Assembly (NCBI RefSeq): GCF_030812775.1
Contig: NZ_JAUSTI010000002.1
Coordinates: forward strand, 124,001-188,000
Origin: Paenibacillus tundrae
GTDB lineage: Bacteria > Bacillota > Bacilli > Paenibacillales > Paenibacillaceae
Length of the DNA stretch: 64,000 nucleotides
Direction of reading: 5' to 3'
Positions within the stretch are counted from its first letter, which is position 1, and every line of letters starts with the position of its first letter. The notes beneath the pieces are model-generated. The model worked only from the letters and a program-made list of their open reading frames with translations, made no database searches and was not told where the DNA came from. Made by a program: the position numbers and the translations under genes. Below are positions 27,546 through 36,439 of the stretch, one piece after another.

Positions 27546-28222
27546 TGTTTCACCCGATAGCCTATTCCCTTCAGCGTTTCAATAATTTCCGGGGAATCTG
27601 GATTACGTTCCAGCTTTTGACGCAGTCGACGGATATGTACCATTAGTGTTTTATCACCGGTTATGTATGCTTCTTGCCAAACTGCTTCATAGATTTGTTC
27701 TTTTGGTAACACCTGATTGGGATGGCGTAAGAAATACATTAAAATTTGATGCTGCCTTCCTGTCAGTATAATTTCTTCCCCCGTGTCTTTGTTAAATACC
27801 ATTTGTCCTGCTGCATCGACTTCAATATGATTACCTAATTGAATTCGTTCGGAATTCGTTCTCCCACCTCGACGGATTAACACTTCTAATCTTGCAACTA
27901 ACTCATCCATATGGAATGGCTTAGTCAAATAGTCATCAGCAAATTGTAAACCATCTACCTTATCATCGATCGATGTTCGAGCGGATAACAACAAAATAGG
28001 AATAGTAGGCGCTGCCTTTTTTAATCGTTTTCCCACAGTAAATCCATCTAAACCAGGTAACATGATATCTAAAAGAACAACTTCATGCTGACTCACTGCT
28101 TCTTCAGCTCCTTTACCCGTGAGAAGCCACTGAACTGCAAATCCTTGCTGTTCCAATTCTTCTTTTACCCAACTACCTATTTTCTCATTATCTTCAATAT
28201 ATAATATGCTTCTATTCTTCAA
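27542..28222 (-). CDS. OmpR/PhoB-type response regulator
   Basis: A 226-residue regulator with a receiver domain (acidic IEDN near residue 10, phospho-acceptor Asp about 52 in VVLLDIMLPGLDG, Lys in YLTKPF) and a C-terminal winged helix (MVHIRRLRQKLERNPDSPEIIETLKGIGYRV). The start is placed at a TTG with GAGGG seven bases upstream; the longer frame to 28393 adds 57 residues with no domain character that overlap the adjacent GNAT remnant. It is coupled to the downstream kinase gene. Confidence 0.92.
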   Translation of the reverse strand: MKNRSILYIEDNEKIGSWVKEELEQQGFAVQWLLTGKGAEEAVSQHEVVLLDIMLPGLDGFTVGKRLKKAAPTIPILLLSARTSIDDKVDGLQFADDYLTKPFHMDELVARLEVLIRRGGRTNSERIQLGNHIEVDAAGQMVFNKDTGEEIILTGRQHQILMYFLRHPNQVLPKEQIYEAVWQEAYITGDKTLMVHIRRLRQKLERNPDSPEIIETLKGIGYRVKQ

Positions 28223-28310
28223 GTAACATCCCTCTCTCAATTTGGTGTCTACTTTATACAGATTAACATAATCACACTTAATTGGAATCCGAATCCACAC
28301 GTTAGCAATT

Positions 28311-28556
28311 TTATTCTTTTCTCCAAAGCCGCGGGTGAACAATGATATCTTCCATATAACCATGTTGCAATCCCATGCCTGAAATATAACCAAAAGCGAT
28401 TAACTCCTCCTGATCACCTCGTAAACCTGCCCAAAAATTGCAACGTTCAAATAAAACGGGATAATCAGAGTGACGCCCCTCCCAACCTGTCAATTCTCTT
28501 AGCGCTGGGACTTCGTTAGGCTTGATGGGTAAATTAACAACGATTTCTTTACGCAA
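28311..28556 (-). pseudogene. GNAT acetyltransferase, truncated
   Basis: An 81-residue open frame with a strong ribosome site (AAGGAGGGG before TTG) that reads like the first half of a GNAT acetyltransferase: ALRELTGWEGRHSDYPVLFE, then YMEDIIVHPRLWRKE. The acetyl-CoA loop normally follows IIVHP as RxxGxG; here the frame ends and the next frame reads GFGEKN. The C-terminal half is absent. It probably decayed by deletion or frameshift and is unlikely to be active. Confidence 0.6.
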
Positions 28557-29012
28557 TACTGTCCCCTCCTTAAACGTTGAATTTCAAAAGGTAAGTTGTT
28601 AATCTTCATCTAAAAGAGCAGCCCAATTTTTAAAACAATCGAGTATTTCTTCAGTGTTGAGCGTACCACTTTTGAATCTATGTGAGTGTGTTCATTATCA
28701 TTACCTCTTCTTCGGAATTCGTATTCTCTCACCATTCTAACTTCTCGGATCATGATTTACCATGAAGGTCATATATTATCACCGATGTTAAATGATCATA
28801 CTAACATGTCGAAAGAGAGTATAATTATTACAGTTCATATGGATAAATATGCTTTTTATAAAGTACTTGGTTCGGGTAATTCCTCATTTCCCATGGACAA
28901 ATGTGTAAATCATATAATGTATTAAAAACCAATGTATTTTAGAATTACTAACATAAAAAAGGCATTCCTATTTAGGAACGCGCTTGGTTAGTATTTAGTC
29001 TTAACCATACAA
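28557..29012. other. 456-base intergenic region
   Basis: No convincing gene. On the minus strand around 28605-28690 a 30-codon stretch without a start reads like the end of a small protein (EEILDCFKNWAALLDED before a stop), possibly a remnant. A plus-strand 79-codon frame (28686-28925) has no ribosome site. A terminator for the next minus-strand gene lies at 28955-28981. Confidence 0.4.
28955..28981 (-). terminator. Intrinsic terminator
   Basis: Hairpin GCATTCCT/AGGAACGC (28962-28981, one mismatch) with T6 on the minus strand follows the small membrane protein gene. Confidence 0.8.
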
Positions 29013-29417
29013 TTATTGATTAGCAACTTCGGTTTTGGAAGTTAGCCTTTGAAGATATGTTTTGCTAGGACGATGTACTAGAACTACGATAAGCATAAAC
29101 AAATGAATCAGAATGGAGAGCACCTCTTTCGAAGCAATTGCTTGAAGAAGAGTAACTATAAGCAAAATCATTGTTGTTTTATACAGCTTGCAGCTAATAA
29201 AAGTAACAGCTAATAGTGCGGGTATTAGCCTCACATAAAATTCCCCTTCTAGATACCCAAAAGTGGAATACAAATTTTCACTATTGACATCAAGGTACAT
29301 AAATTGAGCATCTGCTTCTTTGATTTTAATCTGGAGTAACACCATCCAGTAAACCAAGAGTACTAATTTCAAACCTAGTAAACCTCGAACCACGTGTAAC
29401 ATTACAGGCATTTTCAT
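29013..29417 (-). CDS. Small membrane protein, unknown function
   Basis: A 134-residue hydrophobic protein with four probable membrane segments (around residues 8-28, 62-80, 84-100 and 103-118) and a basic C-terminal tail (HRPSKTYLQRLTSKTEVANQ). No family is recognised; the layout resembles small DUF-type integral membrane proteins of Bacilli. The ATG at 29417 is favoured by GGAGAAAG upstream. It stands alone with its own terminator. Confidence 0.65.
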   Translation of the reverse strand: MKMPVMLHVVRGLLGLKLVLLVYWMVLLQIKIKEADAQFMYLDVNSENLYSTFGYLEGEFYVRLIPALLAVTFISCKLYKTTMILLIVTLLQAIASKEVLSILIHLFMLIVVLVHRPSKTYLQRLTSKTEVANQ

Positions 29418-29725
29418 AAATTTGACTTTCTCCAATCTCTTATGTATTCATATTTTTCCTTAATTATACTTTTTGATTAACGGATAACATATTAGTCTTA
29501 AGTATGGATTTTACCAAGTTGAATTCATAAATGTGAATAGATACACTTGAAGGATAAGTCTATTACCAACGACTGCTTAATTTCACCTCTTTACCCTATT
29601 TAAACTTGATGATGATTTTGAATTTTTATACTTTTAATAAAACAAAAGCAGACGATTGTCTAATCGCCTGCTTCTTGAATTTTTTGAATATGATGAAATC
29701 ACTGACTTTCAATCCTACACATCCA
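29418..29725. other. 308-base AT-rich intergenic region
   Basis: Contains a terminator for the next gene (29640-29673) and otherwise AT-rich sequence that should carry the promoter of the small membrane protein gene. No further gene is supported. Confidence 0.4.
29640..29673 (-). terminator. Intrinsic terminator
   Basis: A 12-bp hairpin with one mismatch (arms 29646-29657 and 29662-29673) is followed on the minus strand by TTTTGTTTTATT. Confidence 0.75.
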
Positions 29726-30262
29726 CTAATCGTTATCCATGAACTCGAAATACCCCGGTGCTCCAATCGAGACAGTCGTAAAATAGAAATACCTCTTCTC
29801 AAGCTCCTGATTCTCTTCACTCATCTCCAGAAACTCCGGATTTTTCAAGATGTCATCATTCATCATTCCTTCTCGCCAGAAGCTCAGCTCCAATGCTCTA
29901 ATCGCGAAGGAAAACCCTGTCTTTGGATCATGATCTCCGACCGTGGGATAATCTTTCCTAAGGGAATGAATTAGCTCCTCAGCTTTCGCCTTGAATACAT
30001 CCACCCCTTGAAACAAGCAAGGAACGTGAAACTCTCCCGAATACTGTGGATTGATCAGTTGAATAAATTTCACTCGACCATCGGTATCATATTCGAAATG
30101 TTCACGCATAAATAACATTTCGATGTAGCTTGGATTCATGGGAATGCCATCATCTGCTCTCCAACGATCCAAATTCTGAAATGTCTGCTCTACCTCTTCC
30201 CTGCTCATTCCTAGTCGAAAAGGACCGATCCCAACAAGCGGCGTTATTGTGATTTCGTTCAT
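29726..30262 (-). CDS. Hypothetical protein with GPFRLGMSREEV-type N-terminus
   Basis: A 178-residue soluble acidic protein. The opening TPLVGIGPFRLGMSREEVEQ is a motif seen at the start of several uncharacterised bacterial proteins; the rest alternates strands and helices without a recognisable catalytic motif. AAGGAG lies seven bases upstream of the ATG at 30262. It stands alone with a terminator. Proteins of this general kind are often lineage-specific or immunity-like, but nothing here establishes a role. Confidence 0.75.
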   Translation of the reverse strand: MNEITITPLVGIGPFRLGMSREEVEQTFQNLDRWRADDGIPMNPSYIEMLFMREHFEYDTDGRVKFIQLINPQYSGEFHVPCLFQGVDVFKAKAEELIHSLRKDYPTVGDHDPKTGFSFAIRALELSFWREGMMNDDILKNPEFLEMSEENQELEKRYFYFTTVSIGAPGYFEFMDND

Positions 30263-30329
30263 TTGCAAACTCCTTGTTATGAATATATTGGTATCTAGTC
30301 AAGGTCTTAAGCTTCTCTTAAGCTACAAC

Positions 30330-30530
30330 TTACATTGCGGCACTAGGGAAAACTGAAACTTGCTTCTCAAGAGCTCTACTCAAAGACCGAACGACAAGTT
30401 CATGGTCTCTACCTTCATGCAGTCCGCTTAGTGCAAGCGTTGCGACCCACTCATTGTGTACCCGGATCGGAACGCTCCGCCAGAAGCCATATAATGGGGT
30501 ATATTCTCCATCTCTGTATGAGTGTACCAC
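30330..30530 (-). pseudogene. C-terminal fragment of UPF0303/haem-degrading-like protein
   Basis: A 66-codon frame whose middle reads SVPIRVHNEWVATLALSGLH followed by EGRDHELVVRSL. This matches the conserved C-terminal pattern of UPF0303 (DUF336-type) proteins: FPIxV, TVSGL and DHxLVV. The N-terminal two thirds are absent; upstream the sequence passes in another frame into a decayed dehydrogenase gene. No ribosome site precedes the GTG at 30530. It is best read as a remnant. Confidence 0.55.
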
Positions 30531-31007
30531 AGACCCGCACGGATGGTATCCAGAATTTCAGCACAGCGCAGAAAAGCGGTCAGTGACATGATGTCACTTT
30601 CAGTCCGCCCATTCTTAAGACATTCTACGAAATGATGAATCTCACTATTCGTTCCCCCTGTAACACAACCTTTCGTTCCTTTTGGCGGTCAAATGCACTC
30701 TACTTGTGCTTCGACATGACCTACACGTAGCTTGGTACCTGCTTCCACTCTTCGACGCAGTTCTATGTACATTGACACAAAGTGTTGCTTCACAGCTTCC
30801 ATAAAGAGAATGTTTTTGCTTCTAGCTATTTCTATCTCATCATGTGATACATACTGTCGATCTGTTGCATATTTATCTGCAAATTCCTTTAACTTTGATT
30901 CACTGCGGCCACGAATTGCATAAAGTTTACTGCTAGGTTCATGTTGTAGTGCAGTGGCAAAGCGAGTTGCGATATACTCTGCCCCGAGAATTACCCCATC
31001 GTATCAT
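30531..31007 (-). pseudogene. Gfo/Idh/MocA family dehydrogenase, decayed
   Basis: Pieces of an NAD-dependent sugar dehydrogenase lie in order on the minus strand. An ATG at 31007 with GGGGGAT upstream begins MIRWG; after a frameshift in the G-run it continues ILGAEYIATRFATAL and KLYAIRGRSESKLKEFADKY. It then jumps to ARSKNILFMEAVKQHF and RRRVEAGTKLRVGHVEA, reaches a stop, and resumes as NSEIHHFVECLKNGRTESD and CAEILDTIRAG, the usual C-terminal end. About 60 and 120 residues of a normal 330-residue protein are missing in two places. Gene function is certainly lost. Confidence 0.75.
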
Positions 31008-31211
31008 CCTGTAATCCCCCAATATTTTGATTTCACTCTTTGGTGCGCGCTCAGCTTAATAAAGAATATAAGAACTGCGTCTGCAAATGCAAGCACGGTT
31101 CCTGTCAAAACAACACTCTTATCATCTATAACATTAACTTAAGTCAATGCAGACCATATGAGTAACCATTACACTAATGATATTCGTACACTTCAAGGAG
31201 GTAACTACAAG

Positions 31212-31958
31212 ATGAAAAATGGATGGATAATTGCACCAAATCGTCGTAAATCAGCTCTAACTATAGGTTTCGCTTTACTGCTTATGGCTGTTGCTGCAGG
31301 CTTTGCATTTGGTTATGCTCATAGCGAATTAATGGTTGAAGGTAATGCTCAAGAAACGGTTCAAAATCTTATCTTCCGTAATAATCTTTATAAAGCAGAA
31401 ATTATAGGTTGGATCATCGTTTGGTTATGCGACATTGTGGTCACCTGTACCTGCTATCTTTTCTTCAAGAAGCTAAATAAAAAACTAGCAGTCATATGTG
31501 CATGTCTCCGTCTGGTTTACACACTTATACTTGGCTGGGCCGTAATCAATTTAATATTCACCCTCCCACTAATCCAAAAAATTGTTCATGTATCAGGGGA
31601 ATTTGCAATTTCGCAAGGAGAACAAATAATGAGCTATTTGCAAAATTTCCAGGACGTCTGGTCTGTAGGTTTAATTGTATTTGGTAGCCATTTAATGATT
31701 CTCGGGATTTTGGTTTTTAAGGCAGATGAGGCACCTAAGTGGATTGCTATTCTACTTCTGTTAGCGTCTGTTGGCTACTTCGTAATACATTCCCTAGAAC
31801 TTATCGGACCAGCAGTTAAGAACGTTACAGACGTAATCAATATGATCATGGCTATACCTATGGCCGTCGGAGAGTTGAGTTTTGCCCTTTGGTTAATATA
31901 TAGGGGAGGTAAAAATAGGTTGGAAAGCAAGACTCCAACCAACTATTCTCCATCTTGA
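31212..31958 (+). CDS. DUF4386 family integral membrane protein
   Basis: A 248-residue protein with about six membrane segments. Its order of features fits DUF4386: a first helix after APNRRKSALTIGFALLL, a FRNNLYKAEIIGWIIVWLCD block, and a late FGSHLMILGILVFKA segment. The role of the family is unknown. The ATG at 31212 has AAGGAGG ten bases upstream; the frame also opens at 31158. It overlaps tail-to-tail by 16 bases with a Crp/Fnr-family gene. DUF4386 genes are often found beside regulators, and this pair may be functionally linked. Confidence 0.85.
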   Translation: MKNGWIIAPNRRKSALTIGFALLLMAVAAGFAFGYAHSELMVEGNAQETVQNLIFRNNLYKAEIIGWIIVWLCDIVVTCTCYLFFKKLNKKLAVICACLRLVYTLILGWAVINLIFTLPLIQKIVHVSGEFAISQGEQIMSYLQNFQDVWSVGLIVFGSHLMILGILVFKADEAPKWIAILLLLASVGYFVIHSLELIGPAVKNVTDVINMIMAIPMAVGELSFALWLIYRGGKNRLESKTPTNYSPS

Positions 31959-32527
31959 ACCATTCTCTTTTTGATTCGGCTTAATGATTCAGGAGTCATA
32001 CCTAGGTAGCTAGCTAATTGGTGTTGTGGCACCCGGTCAATTAACGTAGGTCGTTTGACCAAAAGAGACTTAAAACGTTCTTCTGGGGACGAAGCAATAA
32101 ACGCAGCAAAGTTCTCTTGAACCTCACTAAGACTCTGTTCAATCATCTGACGAGTCATGGATTCTAATTGGGTGTATTTCGAGTACATATCCTGTTCTGT
32201 CAGAAGATCACCAATAACCAGCACGGAATTCTCTACACACACAAATGTACATTCGGAAGCTTTATTAATCTTATGATGATTAAATAAAGCGATGGCCTGT
32301 TCTTCTGTATAAAAATTGGAGGTAAATTCTCTCCCGGACATATCGATTGAATATTGTCTAACACAACCTCGTATAACAAAGAAGCATTTCGTAGGAATGT
32401 CACCTTGTTGAATAAGTACACTTCCTTTGTTGAACTCTTTTATTTGAATTTCATTTAAAATAGCTTCCTGCTGTTCGATGCTAAGCGAGGTGAGTCTACT
32501 CATATAATCTAAAAGTATGTTTCTCAT
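31943..32527 (-). CDS. Crp/Fnr family transcriptional regulator
   Basis: A 194-residue protein: a cyclic-nucleotide-binding-like beta-barrel (EFNKGSVLIQQGDIPTKCFF and FVIRGCVRQYS) and a C-terminal HTH (VPQHQLASYLGMTPESLSRI). No Fe-S cysteine cluster of FNR type is seen. It belongs to the Crp-like group with a short C-terminal domain. The 3' end overlaps the convergent DUF4386 gene. Target genes are not shown by the sequence. Confidence 0.9.
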   Translation of the reverse strand: MRNILLDYMSRLTSLSIEQQEAILNEIQIKEFNKGSVLIQQGDIPTKCFFVIRGCVRQYSIDMSGREFTSNFYTEEQAIALFNHHKINKASECTFVCVENSVLVIGDLLTEQDMYSKYTQLESMTRQMIEQSLSEVQENFAAFIASSPEERFKSLLVKRPTLIDRVPQHQLASYLGMTPESLSRIKKRMVQDGE

Positions 32528-32684
32528 TTTACATACTAATCTCCTTTAACAAGCCTGTCATAACAACATAATCGTTTAGTGTCATCTCATTCCATCGTTT
32601 TGGTAAATTGTTCATATAGAACAATTCCCTTACGTCATGGTAATATCGCTACTTGTGCATACATAACATCTGGAGGTCATTGTA

Positions 32685-33203
32685 ATGAAGAAAAAATATT
32701 CTAAACTCATCATTTGGGGTGCTGTTATACTGTCAATTGCCGCAATTGTTGTACTCATTAATAATTATAACAGCAATAAAAATGCTGAAATCAACTCACG
32801 GTATTATCAAGGTCTCATTTCGAGAGTACAGAAGCTGGATCAAACACTGGATAGGATCAAAGAGTCAGACGCAAACGGTAATGCTGTGCCGGAATTTGAT
32901 GTGCTTCTTGATATTAATTTTGTAAATGACTTTTTCACTACTATAAAAGAACAAACAAGTGGTTTTCCTGATGTAAATGTTCTACGAAATGATTTTACAT
33001 TATTCAGATTTGAATATGCCAATGTTGTGAGAAAACAGTTAGAAAGTAATCAACAAGATGCTGAGATACAATTAAAAGTAGCCCATCAGATCAAACTCTT
33101 TCTAGACGAATTACCTGAAGAATATGAGGATTCTACACCATTTTCGGATCAATTCAATGCAGCAGCTCAGCATATCAAAACACTAACCCATCTTAACTTT
33201 TGA
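32685..33203 (+). CDS. Membrane-anchored hypothetical protein
   Basis: A 172-residue protein with one N-terminal membrane helix (residues 8-25, preceded by MKKKYSK) and an extracytoplasmic helical region rich in Asp, Glu, Gln and Asn. No lipobox or known domain is seen. GGAGG precedes the ATG. It faces away from the Crp/Fnr gene across a 157-base gap. Function unknown. Confidence 0.75.
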   Translation: MKKKYSKLIIWGAVILSIAAIVVLINNYNSNKNAEINSRYYQGLISRVQKLDQTLDRIKESDANGNAVPEFDVLLDINFVNDFFTTIKEQTSGFPDVNVLRNDFTLFRFEYANVVRKQLESNQQDAEIQLKVAHQIKLFLDELPEEYEDSTPFSDQFNAAAQHIKTLTHLNF

Positions 33204-33310
33204 TCATCGTCCGTTCCCATCGATTATAGGTTATAGTTCAATTCATACGTTCACTGTATATGTTAGCACATGTTCAATTTTCCATTTGACGTTCAGTTTA
33301 ATGCAAACGC

Positions 33311-33334
33311 AAAAAGCCGCTGGATTTCAGCGGC
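33311..33334 (-). terminator. Intrinsic terminator after AraC/GyrI gene
   Basis: Hairpin GCCGCTG/CAGCGGC (33316-33334) with T5 on the minus strand (33311-33315). Confidence 0.85.
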
Positions 33335-33352
33335 ATTCAAATTCAATGCAAA

Positions 33353-34237
33353 CTATGATATTTTTCTAACAGCAAACCATAGCTCTACAAAGTTCAAACC
33401 ATCCTTCTCACCCGTAATTTCGAACTCCAATCCATCCACTTGTTCATACCCTGTCGTAGGAATCCACTCTGAGTAGAATCGTTTGTATAACGTTTCAATC
33501 GTTTCATTGAATTGATCCCATGTAAAGAGATCGGATGAAAAAATTGCCCATGTATGAGCTGGAATCATCACGCTAGTGTACCCTTCCGTTTTACTCATTT
33601 CGTTTTTGAAGGCACATAACATGTATGGAAAGGTATCTTCTCCGGTTTTTTGATAGCTACACACAGCATGTACTTTATGGTAATGCTCATTTAAGAAATC
33701 AGGATGGTCACCAGCATTCGCAGCGAGCCTCTCAACCTCCCCATGTTCATGGCTCTGCTTCCATAGATTGGCCGGAGTGTCTTCTCCGTTTACTTGAAAT
33801 ACCTTCTCTATTCCGAATATTTGAAAGGAATCTTTGGTTTCAATCCGATAGTTCATAGCCGTCTCTCCTTTAATTGAAATGAGGAAGGATAACCGAGGAT
33901 AGGCTTTGAGGACGGTTCCTTCTTCACGAGCCATTGCTGGATTAACACCATGCAGCGATTGGAACGCCCTCGCGAATGAAACCGGTGATTCGTACCCATA
34001 TTTTAGGGCAATATCTACAACTTTTATTTTGCTATTTTGCAATTCAATCGCAGCGAGCGTAAGCCGTCTTCTTCTAATATATTCTCCTAGTGATACATTG
34101 GTAATGAATGAGAACATTCGCTGAAACTGATGCGAAGAACAGCATGCCTGCCCAGCAACTTCCTTCAGTTCAATCTCGCCGCTTAAATTGACTTCAATGT
34201 AATCTAGTGCCCGATTCATTCTCATAAGCCAATCCAT
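33353..34237 (-). CDS. AraC-family regulator with GyrI-like ligand domain
   Basis: A 294-residue protein with an N-terminal AraC double HTH (LKEVAGQACCSSHQFQRMFS and VVDIALKYGYESPVSFARAF) and, after residue 130, a GyrI-like effector-binding domain (FQIFGIEKVFQV to FVELWFAVRK). Regulators of this build respond to small hydrophobic or cationic compounds. AGGAGG lies ahead of the ATG. It is followed downstream by a terminator; upstream on the same strand is a hydrolase gene with a 75-base gap. Confidence 0.93.
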   Translation of the reverse strand: MDWLMRMNRALDYIEVNLSGEIELKEVAGQACCSSHQFQRMFSFITNVSLGEYIRRRRLTLAAIELQNSKIKVVDIALKYGYESPVSFARAFQSLHGVNPAMAREEGTVLKAYPRLSFLISIKGETAMNYRIETKDSFQIFGIEKVFQVNGEDTPANLWKQSHEHGEVERLAANAGDHPDFLNEHYHKVHAVCSYQKTGEDTFPYMLCAFKNEMSKTEGYTSVMIPAHTWAIFSSDLFTWDQFNETIETLYKRFYSEWIPTTGYEQVDGLEFEITGEKDGLNFVELWFAVRKIS

Positions 34238-34311
34238 CTGATCCCTCCTCTTATTTCAAAGTATAGGTGTACCCACGTTTCGGATCGCAACCATCTGTGC
34301 ACAAAAAAGTT

Positions 34312-35235
34312 TCATTCCTTAAACGTATCCACCATATTCGCTTGTTCAACATGCGTCCAATTGGTATTGTGCACCATCTCGGCCGCATCTCCGTGAAATG
34401 CCTGCATAGCTTGCTGATCATTGAACAGACGATATCTCATCCAAGCCGTCAGATACCCTCTATGATTACCACCGTTCCCTTCAATCGCTGTATGCGCTGC
34501 GCCTTTGGCCATTCCCATCATCACAGATGTGCCGCTGTCTGTATGCTGCAGAGCCAATTGATTCGTGGATACAGGTGAGATTAGAAAATCTCGTGTACCG
34601 CCCATGATGAAGAAAGGAACCGTAATCTGCGATGTGTCGTATACATCTTCTGGATCACAATGCTTCAAGTCCGGAAGAGCGATAGATACAATCGTCTTGA
34701 TCAGCGAACCACTTGTATCGTTGGTATGAGCATTAATAACTCCCGTTGAACCTTGCGAATGTCCAGCTACACCTATTTGTTCTTTTTGTATTTTCTCGTA
34801 AAAGATACTACCTGATCGTTCGTTCTCCTGTGTTAAATAATCAATCGCTTCCACAATCTCTTGGCCTGTACCTGTGGTCTTGCTATAGGAGTCAATGACA
34901 ACAAATCCCCAGCTAGCAAGATGCTTCAAGAGCCCATCATAACGATCTGGATTAGCGCCTGTCCCATTTCCCCAAGAGATCACAGGATAGGCTTCATCTC
35001 CTTGAAATTCGGGATAGTAGATTCGATATGCAGGCTCTCCCATTGCATTCTTCACTTCTTCTATCTTTACAAGATGACTCCCCTGCTGCGCATAATGCTG
35101 CTCAATGCTGCCTTCTGCAAGCTCTGGTACATTGGAGTGGATAATGATCTGCAAGAAAATGGTTGCTGGAACAGCAATGATTAGAATAATAGCTAACAAC
35201 CAGACCATCCACTTTCGCTTTCTTTGAATGTTCAT
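34312..35235 (-). CDS. Membrane-anchored alpha/beta hydrolase (chlorophyllase/PETase-like)
   Basis: A 307-residue hydrolase with an N-terminal membrane anchor (residues 9-28). The nucleophile elbow GHSQGS carries the catalytic Ser near residue 160. The conserved acid in MGGTRD and a His late in the chain (GAAHTAIEGNGGNHRG) complete the triad. VISWGNGTGANPDRY contributes the oxyanion region. The build resembles chlorophyllase and polyester hydrolase-like enzymes. The active site would face the outside. The second ATG is preferred by its spacing to AGAGG. Confidence 0.85.
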   Translation of the reverse strand: MNIQRKRKWMVWLLAIILIIAVPATIFLQIIIHSNVPELAEGSIEQHYAQQGSHLVKIEEVKNAMGEPAYRIYYPEFQGDEAYPVISWGNGTGANPDRYDGLLKHLASWGFVVIDSYSKTTGTGQEIVEAIDYLTQENERSGSIFYEKIQKEQIGVAGHSQGSTGVINAHTNDTSGSLIKTIVSIALPDLKHCDPEDVYDTSQITVPFFIMGGTRDFLISPVSTNQLALQHTDSGTSVMMGMAKGAAHTAIEGNGGNHRGYLTAWMRYRLFNDQQAMQAFHGDAAEMVHNTNWTHVEQANMVDTFKE

Positions 35236-35299
35236 ATACATGACCTCTGTATTTATTAATAGTTCACTTAAATATGTTCATTTTTTGTGTTACAACTTT

Positions 35300-35647
35300 T
35301 TAAAATATGAATACTATTAAACTGACAAAAGAAAAAACAAAGCTCATTTCGGCAGTGATAATAAGTAGGCAACTGAACGAGATTTTGTTAAGACGATTTC
35401 TCGGGAGTGTAGTTCGAATCAGATATAAGTAAATGATCACCATAATCACAACAGGTAAATATTGATGAATATCCGACCCGTCTGTACTTGGCAATACGGT
35501 AGAAATGATGCCTCTCGTTGTGTCATTTACAATCATAAGCGCATATACCAATCCCAATAGTGCTGAAACCAAAAAATGAGATGCGACCTGAACTCGTTTT
35601 TGCCTCAGAAAATATGAGCGTGGTTTACGGTACAATTCGTTGACCAT
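35300..35647 (-). CDS. Small membrane protein, unknown function
   Basis: A 115-residue protein with about three hydrophobic segments (residues 22-42, 64-78 and 90-113) and a basic N-terminus (YRKPRSYFLRQKR). GAGGAGG lies upstream of the ATG. No family recognised. It lies between a hydrolase gene and a TraB-like gene on the same strand; no operon evidence beyond orientation. Confidence 0.65.
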   Translation of the reverse strand: MVNELYRKPRSYFLRQKRVQVASHFLVSALLGLVYALMIVNDTTRGIISTVLPSTDGSDIHQYLPVVIMVIIYLYLIRTTLPRNRLNKISFSCLLIITAEMSFVFSFVSLIVFIF

Positions 35648-35688
35648 GAATAGATGTACCTCCTCAAACTTAGGGCAATATATAGTAT

Positions 35689-36327
35689 TTATTTTAACGG
35701 ATACCTAATCTGAATGTTATGTACGGATTGTAATCCTTCGTAAAGTGCATGATTATGATCAGCCCCCACAATACATAGAATTCGTGCATTTGTATTGTCT
35801 TTGATGGCATTTTTGATCCGTTGCAGCATGATTTCATGCCTGCATTCCCATCTCACCGCATGCGATCTCGAATCCAGTTGAGCGATCCACTGATACTTAC
35901 GCTTCGTAACATCATCAAACGCATTATGGTTAAACGGGATTCTCCCTTCACTTGATACTGCGAGCTGTTCCTGCCACCAATTCTCCAATTCATGTTCTAA
36001 CTCTTCTTTTTGAGCGTCTGTATAATTCCGCAATGGATCAAAATCGTTCCAGACATCTAGTTCAACCCAATCGATGGGAACAAATTTGTAGTTTTGCTCT
36101 TCGCACAGTGGAAATATAAGATCATAATATTCGCTTGGAGGTTCTCCCCAGTACCCTCTTTCTATTGGATTTATTGTGAATTTCTCAAAACTAGAGGGGA
36201 GTACCTCGCCACATATGACGTCTGGTTTAAAATCTAAAATCAACTCTTTCAGGATATCCAGTGTTAAATGATGCTGAGTTCGCAATGCATTATCGTGTAC
36301 AACGCCTAAGATCCCTACAACAGCCAC
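35689..36327 (-). CDS. TraB/TIKI-like hypothetical protein
   Basis: A 212-residue soluble protein. The N-terminus GILGVVHDNALRTQHHL with DVICGEVLPS, and the C-terminal ARILCIVGADHNHAL, resemble the TraB/PrgY/TIKI group, whose conserved His and Glu residues fall in these two blocks and which may be metal-dependent proteases. No membrane anchor is present. It starts with GTG preceded by AAGGGG eight bases upstream. Family placement is tentative. Confidence 0.6.
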   Translation of the reverse strand: MAVVGILGVVHDNALRTQHHLTLDILKELILDFKPDVICGEVLPSSFEKFTINPIERGYWGEPPSEYYDLIFPLCEEQNYKFVPIDWVELDVWNDFDPLRNYTDAQKEELEHELENWWQEQLAVSSEGRIPFNHNAFDDVTKRKYQWIAQLDSRSHAVRWECRHEIMLQRIKNAIKDNTNARILCIVGADHNHALYEGLQSVHNIQIRYPLK

Positions 36328-36391
36328 ACATACATCCCCTTCAAACCTTAGTATTTATGCCTTTTTTTCGTTTTACAGTAACAACATCCAT

Positions 36392-36417
36392 ACTTTGTAT
36401 ATCGTATCACATATATT
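36392..36417 (+). promoter_or_regulatory. Sigma-K-like promoter of spore-surface-like genes
   Basis: AC (36392-36393), 16 bases, then CATATATT (36410-36417) fits the sigma-K consensus AC-N16/17-CATANNNT. It lies about 25 bases upstream of a small gene and two paralogous genes. Sigma-K acts in the mother cell late in sporulation and transcribes coat and exosporium genes. The motif is short, so chance occurrence is possible. Confidence 0.5.
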
Positions 36418-36439
36418 ATGTTATCTCTCAAATTAGGAG

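Noticed and set aside
28686..28925. 79-codon plus-strand frame
   Set aside because: No ribosome site and no protein-like pattern; lies in an AT-rich gap.
30732..31142. Two plus-strand frames of about 60 codons
   Set aside because: They are shadows of the decayed Gfo/Idh/MocA gene on the minus strand, whose ordered protein motifs are clear.
34267..34578. 103-codon plus-strand frame opposite the hydrolase gene
   Set aside because: Lies antisense to a well-supported alpha/beta hydrolase gene and has no ribosome site.
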